Assembly (NCBI GenBank): GCA_034696485.1
Contig: JAQIWT010000966.1
Coordinates: 1-13,369, forward strand
Direction: 5' to 3'
From: Isohypsibius dastychi
Lineage: Eukaryota; Tardigrada; Eutardigrada; Parachela; Isohypsibiidae
Length of the DNA stretch: 13,369 nucleotides
In this document: positions 7,234 through 13,369 of the stretch, one piece after another
Position numbering within the stretch: position 1 is the stretch's first letter
Layout of the letters: each line of letters opens with the position of its first letter
The notes under the pieces: model-generated
Database searches by the model: none
Told to the model about the DNA's origin: nothing
Seen by the model: the letters and a program-made list of their open reading frames with translations, nothing else
Program-made: the position numbers and the translations under genes

Positions 7234-9293
7234 ATGAACTCTTCCTTTCCAAAGATGCTAGAGAATGTCTCCTACCGTCATCTCATTCATCCACACTGGT
7301 TACACTATTTCGAGAGCGGACAGCTTCCTGCTCCACACTGGGTGAATATATTTTTTTTTGTTCTTCCACGTTAAAACGTTATGACCTTTATCGGCTAGGC
7401 ATACGTCGCCACTGCTGTGTATATGATCGTCGTGGGGCCATTAGCTCTCATCGGGAATGGATTGTTGTTTGGGGCTTATACATGGTAAAAGTAGGATAGA
7501 CCAACTGTTTTTAATCGGTTGTTCTCAGCTCTTAGTTTTCGTTACGATTACGACGTCAAATGTAATTCCGCAGCCGGTTTTATACCCGGTGATGTAAGAA
7601 GCAGGCTATCTTATGATACAAGCTCTTTGACAAAGTCTTGCACGCCCTATTTTTGTCTACGGCTAGTGTGGGTGAGGTGACTCGGCTCCTCGTACATCGA
7701 GATGCTGCCGCATTTACCGCAATTCGGCTCGGCTAACCAAAATTAACTGCCAATCCCACTGAGGTCCGGCGATGTGCGTTACTAGAATATGATGATTGTA
7801 ATGAGCGCTGATCCTCAGTCGCCAAAGGGCAACAGCGGCAGTCATGCGTAGAACTTGTACTACGTATTACGTGTATTACAATTCAAGCAGTAGTTAGTTA
7901 GTTGAATACTTCAGTAGCGGTAAGATTCATGTTTGTACAAAATCAAAAATCGATTTTGCAATTGAAAATTGAATGTGCCTCTCAGATTAACTATTTTTGT
8001 CATTGCACGTTTGTGTTAATGGAAAATGCGGCTTACATGCGTTTCACGTGAAGGTAATTTCTTCGCTTGTTCGCAGTTCTCGCACTTTGCGTTCGCCATC
8101 TAACATGCTTGTCGCTAACCTAGCCGTATCGGATTTCGGTCTGAGCGTTGCGACGTTCCCCTTCATCGCGTCGAACTCGATTGCTGAGCGATGGTTATTT
8201 GGCGAAACTGGTCAGTTAATCAATCCATTGTCATAATTTTTAGCGGTGCGAATTGACATAAACCATTTCCAGGATGCACAATTATGGCGGCTTCTGCTGC
8301 CTTCTGCGTATTTCTTAGCATCGGAACAATGGCTGGAATCGCACTGGACCGCTACTTTTCAGTCACCAAATGGCGCTCCTGGAACCTTACGTACCGCGAG
8401 TGTGGCTGCGTAATTTTCACCGTGTGGTTGTACGCATTCGTGTTGGCTGCCCCTCCGCTCCTGGGATGGTCACGTTATCAACTGGGGAGCCTCCAAACCA
8501 GCTGCACCTACGACTACCTCACCCGCACTCCCGAAAACATCGCATTCGCGATGTACGTTTTTGGACTCGGGTTCGTCCTCCCCTTGGGCATAATTATCGT
8601 CTGCTATTCGCTGATAATCAAAAGCTTCCTACGCCACCGAAAAGCTCTGGGTCGTGCAAGGTCTTCGAGTGGATGTAGCAGCCGAATACGGCTCACGAGT
8701 TATCCATCCTCAAACCGTCAGTAATACTATTGTAGTTGTTGATATTAGGTTTAGTGAATTTTTCTCCAGAGTCAGAGATAGCACGATCACCAACGTTCAC
8801 CTACCGCGCAACCGTTGTCTGTGTTGTCATAGTTGGGTTCTACTGTCTGGCATGGACTCCTTACGTTGTCGTCGCGTTGATTGGAGTTTTCGGTGACCAG
8901 AGTCTTCTGACACCGATGTTTACGAGCATACCAAACCTTCTGGCCAAATCAAGCGCAGTCTACAATCCGATTGTGTACGCGTTTATGAACGAAAAGTTCC
9001 GGAAAGTACTACGCATTCAGACTCGATCGACTCTCACGCCTCGACGTCGACAACCACATGTTCTGGGCTTTGAGGGTCGTGGGATGATAACGCCAACTGT
9101 TGCCGCCATTCCGGACCCACTGACACGCAGACGATTAGTTGAAACGCGGAACCGTAATCATGTCTCTCATCCTAGCGTCAGTATGACTGAGGGACGGGCA
9201 GGTGCGCGCCTCAGGAGCTCTGTGTCCTCACGTGGTGGGGCGGAGAGTGTGCCCATGGTCACATTCGGATATCGGCCGAGGATGACTGTTTGA
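7234..9293 (+). CDS. Rhabdomeric (melanopsin-like) opsin 2, five exons, Glu181 replaced by Gly
   Basis: A seven-transmembrane opsin of 431 residues. Exons are 7234-7341, 7399-7484, 8077-8210, 8273-8716 and 8770-9293, with phases 0, 2, 1 and 1. Exons 2 and 3 (86 and 134 nt) match opsin 1 exactly in length and phase. Visible landmarks: N-glycosylation sequons at Asn2 and Asn11; HPHW at 19-22; IGN in TM1; LRSPSN and LAVSD in TM2; FGETGC with Cys111; DRY at 135-137; SCTYDYLTRT with Cys187; AWTPY with Trp286; retinal-binding Lys317 in LLAKSSAVY; NPIVY at 323-327. The tail is rich in Arg and Ser, suiting kinase control. Oddities: Gly181 (GGG codon) sits six residues before Cys187 where Glu is expected, Met114 occupies bovine position 113, and helix 8 reads NEKFRK rather than HPK/HPR. 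It carries an extra 53-nt intron in the third intracellular loop that opsin 1 lacks. Intron 2 is 592 nt, against 57 nt in opsin 1. It is the tandem partner of opsin 1, starting 794 bases downstream. Confidence 0.94.
7485..8076 (+). other. Expanded intron 2 of opsin 2
   Basis: This 592-nt intron occupies the same position and phase as the 57-nt intron 5254-5310 of opsin 1. It begins GTAAAA and ends TTGTTCGCAG. I found no terminal inverted repeats, target-site duplication or open frame that would identify an inserted element. The reading frame starting at the ATG at 7997 merely runs through the acceptor into exon 3. Confidence 0.75.
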
Positions 9294-10067
9294 ACGCAGT
9301 GCATCGAGTTCCAGACCGACAGTCACCACGGGGGGAGTTTTCGTAAAGGATCGATGGTGTTAACCAACACGTAATGGACTTCTATTATTCAATGATATAC
9401 CTCTATGTGAAGAACGACCAAACTATCTTGACTTTATTAACAATATGCGATGGAGATATACCAACATGTATACATATACCACTATGTACAGAACAACCAA
9501 ACAATGTTAACAATGTTAGCAATATGCGAACGAGTGGCTGACCAGGAGCTTGTTTGACTGCGGCTTACGCAAGGTTACATACTTAATCAGTTGAAACAAG
9601 AAGCATTCCTGTCAGTTTAAACACCTGCCGGTCCCTAACTGAACGCCCATTCCTGGCAAAAATTGTCAAGTACAAGAAATGGTAGTCAGTTAAGCTACGT
9701 GAATCATACATCTCCAGCGATCCAACAGAATCTGGGGTTAAAGTAAACGTTTATGGGAAGAACCAAACAGTGAACAAAATGGAACAGAATGAACAAGGAA
9801 ACCACGAAATCACCGCACAGCAAGGACGTAAAATCCCCAGAAGCGATTTACCCGACTAAAAAATTATGTGTTATGGAACGAAAATAGATTTCCATCTATT
9901 AACCGAACGAAAACAAGTTCGAACTCGTATAGGTCACACGAAAACAAGAAACATACGTCAGCTTTGATCCACGGTTGTCGTCGTCGCGTCTTGAACACAC
10001 TAATTTCTACAACCGAGGACCGTCATTGTCAACATTTGCAGAAAATGAAAAAGTCGACCTACACTCT
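9294..10067. other. Non-coding region downstream of opsin 2
   Basis: This is the 3' flank of opsin 2. It contains the 61-nt direct repeat described separately and, near 9747-9799, a looser third similarity to it (TTTATGGGAAGAACCAAACA). The open frame at 9868-10071 (+) shows no domain or splice support. Confidence 0.5.
9395..9534. repeat. 61-nt imperfect direct repeat (two copies)
   Basis: Copy 1 is 9395-9455 and copy 2 is 9474-9534. They match without gaps at about 48 of 61 positions, sharing ATATACC, CTATGT, CCAAAC and CAATATGCGA. They are separated by 18 nt, for a period of 79. The position suggests the 3' untranslated region or flank of opsin 2. Its origin and role are unknown. Confidence 0.75.
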
Positions 10068-10334
10068 CTAATGGAAGAAGATAGGATTCCGGGCGAGATA
10101 TTCACAAACATGGTGCGCGATTTGGGGAACACAGTTTCTATACGGAACAAACTCTTGTGGATGGTCAGCATAGTTGATGAGGAAGTGGATATCCTCCAGT
10201 CTTCGCATCATCAATTGAGCGGGCTTGTGACCAATGATGTTGACCACCATTTTTCCATTTTCAACTCCAGAAGCGCCGTCTGCCGGTGTTGAGATGATGC
10301 TTTGCGGAACATCATCTGATTGCCGGTGTCCAAC
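10068..10334 (-). CDS. 3'-terminal exon of an unidentified protein
   Basis: I do not recognise this protein. The exon starts at 10334, right after a strong acceptor (ATTTTTTTACAG). It is phase 0 and open for 88 codons to a TAG at 10068-10070. It encodes VGHRQSDDVPQSIISTP, then GKMVVNIIGHKPAQLMMRR, LEDIHFLINYADHPQEF and, at the end, HHVCEYLARNPIFFH. The composition, with regularly spaced Leu, Ile and Arg and no low-complexity runs, is protein-like and suggests a helical C terminus. A plus-strand open frame at 9975-10292 overlaps it; I prefer the minus strand because of the acceptor. The ATG at 10361 lies inside the putative intron. Upstream exons should lie beyond 10362, but no matching phase-0 donor with convincing coding sequence was found. 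Confidence 0.5.
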   Translation of the reverse strand, partial: VGHRQSDDVPQSIISTPADGASGVENGKMVVNIIGHKPAQLMMRRLEDIHFLINYADHPQEFVPYRNCVPQIAHHVCEYLARNPIFFH

Positions 10335-11253
10335 CTGTAAAAAAATCATTGGCTTATCCAATTGCTAATAGGGACAATGGTCATTTTGTGTTCTAAAACA
10401 TCACAGATTTAAACGCGTATGGATGAAAACCGAACCATCGTAGTCGTAGAAAGGTCATGGTCAGGCAGAATGAAACTTGACCAACTTCATTGTATTCGCA
10501 GCATACTACCAATTGTAGTTTACAATTATCGGCACGGTAGTAAATGGGTAAGGCAGACATTTCATGATTGTGTAAGGTCGGCTTGTATGTATCCGGTTTG
10601 TTGAACTGAGCCCTCTAGCCCAGGAAAATCCGCAAGGAAAATCCGCACTCCGCGGAAACGGGTTTAACAACCGAAAAACAATTTTTTATGGATCGTGAAG
10701 TTATCCGGATTTCAGTTCTTTTAGGACGAAGTCTTTAAACTGGTGGAGTAGCGATTCCGCCGAAACAGAATATCAATTCAGCAAAACCAGAAGCTGTTTC
10801 ATTTTCGAATATTATACTACAGTATCAACAACTAACAGAAAAAGTTTCAACATGCCTGATTTCGATGACACTTCCGGTCCACTTAGATTAAGTGGTTGGG
10901 CAATTTTTTCAAAATGTCATCAATTCAACATTCCTCTTCTATGGGCGAGAATCCCAGACTCCTGCTCCCCGCCAGATTTTCGAAAAATCGAAACTATGAA
11001 TCGTTAATTCGCGAATCAATACATTCAGATCTGATTTGTGAGGTTAACTTCAACATTTTTAAAAGAAAATACTGACTGGTCCGGTTAGTCTGAATTTTTT
11101 TATCACAATCCAGAAACCCTTCCGAACGGCGGGGGTTTGTCGTATTTCGGACAAACTCGAAAATCGTCAGAACAAGGAACATGGCTGAATCAGTCGTTTG
11201 GCCGGAAGTTCAACGAAAACTTGGTATCAATCAGAAAACACCGCTGATTTCTG
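10335..11253. other. Non-coding region, no gene seen
   Basis: No supported gene. It should contain the missing 5' exons of the minus-strand gene ending at 10068. It holds a perfect 13-nt tandem duplication (10622-10647) and an ETS-type word read ACCGGAAGTG on the minus strand (10869-10878). The open frames at 10419-10604 (+) and 10994-11182 (-) lack support. Confidence 0.45.
10622..10647. repeat. Perfect 13-nt tandem duplication
   Basis: AGGAAAATCCGCA occurs twice back to back, at 10622-10634 and 10635-10647. It is probably a small replication-slippage duplication. Confidence 0.8.
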
Positions 11254-12063
11254 CTAAAGCTTTCCGTTTTCCTGAAATAATTTCTTGTCATCGCAGAACT
11301 CGTCACACACCGACCTCCTCCTTGAACCCGAACTATATTCATGCCCTTCCAAACTCCCGCGGTCGAGAAATTATTCAGGGAAGTTTTTTAACCAACTTAC
11401 CATGCTGTCTTTTGGAAAAGATCCCGAATCACGGTTATTAGACTGTCTTCTTTGGCTCACTTCCGGCGTTGCAGGATCAGTTTTTCCCACCTAACAACAG
11501 ACAGAATGGTGAATTGCGGGATTGGCAACCACTTCCATTTTCACCAAACGTACCGCGAACTGAGCACGAAGCAGAGAAATTTCCCGCGGAGTACCAAAGT
11601 TTGGCCGAGCATTACGAGGCAGGTTGACAAGTCTTTGTCCAGTTGATGTCACTGGTCTTGATTCCGAAGTTTTCCTGATCTTTTCACTTCCGGTTACACC
11701 AGCTCGACGCCTGGTGGAAGTCTGTCCTTCCTCGAACTCCCGAATCTTTTTGGGGCAAGTAGCACAGTCCTCTTCACTTGCCCAAGTTGGCTGCTGATAA
11801 CCGATCCATTTCACCAAATAACCCACTTGTCCATTTTCCGATTCGCTTTTCCCCAGAATTTTCTCCACCTCGTACTCGCTCCACTCCGAAGCCGATGCAG
11901 GATTCTCCTCAGCCTCGGATGTCTCTGGCGCCTTTCGTTTAGTCCTACGCGCAATTTCAATTGTAGGTGGGACAAGTGGCAATCGAAAAAGAGCAGCCTT
12001 CCCTGAAGATCGCCTGGACGACTGCGGAGCGCTGGCGTTGTTGGATGAAGGCCGATTCATCAT
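11254..12063 (-). CDS. Chromodomain protein (HP1/CBX-like), three-exon model
   Basis: A likely nuclear reader of methylated histone lysine. Exon 1 is 12063-11545 (173 codons, starting MMNRPSSN). Exon 2 is 11490-11401 (30 codons). The intron between them is 54 nt and phase 0, with GTGAAA and TTGTTAG ends. Exon 3 is tentatively 11271-11254 (ENGKL, then TAG), after donor GTAAGT and acceptor ATTTCAG. The chromodomain spans about residues 63-112: YEVEKILGK, GYLVKWIGY, TWASEEDC, KKIREFEE. The aromatic-cage residues Tyr64, Trp86 and Tyr89 are all present, so methyl-lysine binding is plausible. The usual WEPEENL reads WASEEDC. A basic nuclear-localisation-like stretch, ARRTKRKAP, precedes it at 38-46. 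No chromoshadow domain is visible, so the product is shorter than classical HP1. A strong acceptor (CTCTTTTGCAG) lies only 5 nt upstream of the ATG, so the exon is preceded by a 5'-UTR intron or a trans-splice site. Exon 3 is the weakest part. Confidence 0.85.
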
Positions 12064-12084
12064 GAAAGCTGCAAAAGAGAGAAA
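12064..12084 (-). promoter_or_regulatory. Splice acceptor immediately 5' of the chromodomain ATG
   Basis: On the minus strand a pyrimidine-rich TTTCTCTCTTTTGCAG is followed by CTTTC and then ATGATG. The mature 5' end of the exon would be 12068, leaving only 5 nt before the ATG. Coding continuation from the upstream open frame at 12235-12527 is not supported, because I found no donor of matching phase. Confidence 0.6.
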
Positions 12085-12234
12085 CCGGTTGTACTACTGA
12101 ATCAATAGTGATGATCAGTCGACAAGCAGATTCGACAACAAAAACAAGGAAAAGGTCGTTGGTGGATTAAAGGCAGCCGAGATGAAACAAAGGCTGCGTT
12201 CGAATTCGAGCTTTAAATTGCCCAGAAATCTCGC

Positions 12235-12527
12235 CTACGTCACCATTCGCTCTCCGCTGCTCTTTCCGCTTTTCCGCTCTAACTGGTCAATGACAAGAAA
12301 CTTGTATTGGCTGGCTGGAACAAAGTTGAAAATATACTCTACATGGCCTGCATATAATATATCTTTGACAGCCTCGTGGCAGTCATGATGTCCCCCTAAG
12401 CAGACCTTATTCGATTCAATTGAACCCTGGGTCGAAGGAAAGAACTTAGGTTGGCCATGTTCCACTATGCGGCTTGGGTCATTTCTGGAATAATTGTTTA
12501 AATCCGTTGCTTCCTGTACAGTTGGTG
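12235..12527 (-). CDS. 3' portion of an unidentified protein
   Basis: I do not recognise this protein. A minus-strand frame is open from an acceptor (CCACTTCTCAG, exon start 12527) to a TAG at 12235-12237. It encodes PTVQEATDLNNYSRNDPS, later KVCLGGHHDCHEAVKD, then HVEYIFNFVPASQYKFLVID and a basic end, QLERKSGKSSGERMVT. The frame also stays open back to an ATG at 12579, so an unspliced start reading MNEFPLLFLKSHFFHF is the alternative. The hydrophobic stretches of that N terminus coincide with the pyrimidine tract of the acceptor, so I favour splicing. It ends about 170 nt upstream of the chromodomain ATG on the same strand. Confidence 0.45.
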
Positions 12528-12579
12528 CTGAGAAGTGGAAAAAGTGTGATTTTAAAAACAGTAGGGGGAATTCATTCAC

Positions 12580-12996
12580 TTAAAATTCATACATCGGGAA
12601 ACGTTTCCTACATTACCTGAATATATCACAAGAAATTGTGGAGGTCATTTATCCAAACAATGTGTGGGGAAAAAGATCAATCCAAAACGAATTAAGAATA
12701 AAAACGCGCTTGCTGTCAGATTCATTTCTCAGGAGACACTATTCCAGTCGGGTTATTTGTCCACCCACCGCGGGGGGGGGGGAGGGGACCTGCAATCGGA
12801 GCTCATAAAGTGAGCCGGAATCAGACACTAAAAAAAGTTTTAAAAAGCTAATCCCATTGGTCGGATGGTCGGACCCCCAATGGTAACCACGACCTAAGCC
12901 ACGCCTGCCGGAATATACCCGTAGACTCACATATTAAAAAGTTCTAAAAGTTTAAACCCGCCCCCTCCCCCAGGCTTTCTTACTCCCCCTCGCCTG
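12580..12996. other. Non-coding region with homopolymer G and C tracts
   Basis: No supported gene; the open frame at 12739-12930 (-) is not convincing. It contains an 11-G run at 12772-12782 followed by A and GGGG, and a C-rich tract at about 12958-12994. G-tracts like these can form quadruplexes but are also common assembly trouble spots. Confidence 0.5.
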
Positions 12997-13110
12997 CGTA
13001 AGGTACGATACGCTCCCTTACGTATACGCTACGGTGCGTCACGTGTACGTTACGTAGCGTATCGTACGTAGCGACACGATACGTACGATACCTTACGTAA
13101 CGTACGTTAC
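12997..13110. repeat. TACG-rich self-complementary block
   Basis: About 114 bases made largely of overlapping TACG and CGTA words. Exact inverted pairs include GTACGATACGCT (13003-13014) with its complement at 13056-13067, and ATACGCTACG (13024-13033) with 13053-13062. The loop between the latter holds the palindrome CACGTG. The sequence can fold in several alternative ways. An apparent minus-strand reading frame here (12980-13219) is a by-product of the repeats. Confidence 0.75.
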
Positions 13111-13165
13111 CGGAAGTGTCAGACACAACCGGAAGTGACAAAAACCACCGGAAGTGCCAAAAAGC
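13109..13165 (+). repeat. Three 19-bp tandem repeats each with an ETS-type site
   Basis: Units start at 13109, 13128 and 13147. Each begins with an invariant ACCGGAAGTG, and 14 of the 19 columns are identical in all three. ACCGGAAGT is the consensus site of ETS-family transcription factors and is common in animal core promoters. Three sites on the same face, about two helical turns apart, look like a regulatory cluster. No gene start was found next to it within the window. Confidence 0.75.
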
Positions 13166-13369
13166 AACATGATGCGTAGAAACGCGCCACTGAATGAGAA
13201 ATAAATTTTGAGTGGACATGATAATCTGACATTCGTCAGATTACCGTAATGTCCGAATTAGAAGCTCGTGCTACAATTCTTTCGAAGCTCCCGGATTTGG
13301 GCTTCTATTTCAGACTGGGCTTCAATTTCGGGGGGGGGGGGGCTTTTATTTCAAATGAAGGAAAAAATA
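13166..13369. other. Right-end non-coding stretch
   Basis: It contains an imperfect hairpin at 13214-13254 and three copies of a 13-nt word (GGGCTTCTATTTC and variants, at 13299, 13317 and 13340), the last abutting a 13-G run at 13330-13342. No gene is visible before the window ends. Confidence 0.5.
13214..13254. repeat. Two-tier hairpin
   Basis: The inner stem is 13222-13230 (TAATCTGAC) paired with 13235-13243, a perfect 9 bp with loop ATTC. The outer stem is GGACAT (13214-13219) with ATGTCC (13249-13254), separated from the inner stem by small internal loops. It could be a structured RNA element or a terminal-repeat relic. Confidence 0.65.

Noticed and set aside
8370-8678. 102-codon second-frame open frame within opsin 2
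   Set aside because: Shadow of the opsin coding frame; Pro/Arg-rich translation without a domain.
9975-10292. 105-codon plus-strand open frame
   Set aside because: Overlaps the minus-strand exon 10068-10334, which has a strong acceptor and a more protein-like translation.
12980-13219. 79-codon minus-strand open frame
   Set aside because: Its Arg/Tyr/Val-rich translation comes from the TACG repeat block and ETS repeats; no other coding evidence.
13330-13342. 13-G homopolymer as a biological signal
   Set aside because: Could be real, but long G-runs near a sequence end are equally likely to be a sequencing or assembly artefact.

Overview
The window is eukaryotic. Its genes are split by short GT-AG introns, mostly 48 to about 130 nt, with long AT-leaning non-coding stretches between them. 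Two genes encode rhabdomeric (melanopsin-like) opsins, which points to a bilaterian animal, most likely a protostome invertebrate. A small compact-intron genome such as a tardigrade would fit, but nothing here proves the phylum.

Layout. At 692-1192 (+) and 1949-2417 (-) lie two tail-to-tail copies of an unrecognised cysteine-containing gene, with a near-perfect 32-bp foldback hairpin between them. A small possible secreted-protein gene is at 3144-3713 (-). The centre, 5029-9293 (+), holds two complete tandem opsin genes (414 and 431 residues) with the same first three introns and identical exon 2 and exon 3 lengths. They differ at positions that matter for photochemistry and G-protein coupling. 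An orphan last exon lies at 10068-10334 (-). A chromodomain protein gene lies at 11254-12063 (-), and the apparent 3' end of another minus-strand gene at 12235-12527. The right end (12768-13369) is repeat-rich: G-runs, a TACG-rich self-complementary block, three 19-bp repeats each carrying an ETS-type site, and two further short repeat or hairpin structures.

The opsins are the only functionally linked pair. Both keep the retinal-binding lysine, the TM3-ECL2 cysteine pair, the NPxxY motif and an N-terminal HPHW motif. Opsin 1 has DRC in place of DRY. Opsin 2 lacks the usual Glu181 counterion and has Met at position 113. Neither has the HPK/HPR helix-8 motif typical of r-opsins. I saw no rRNA, tRNA, CRISPR array or intact transposon. 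Exon boundaries were read by eye from splice signals, reading-frame phase and paralogue comparison.
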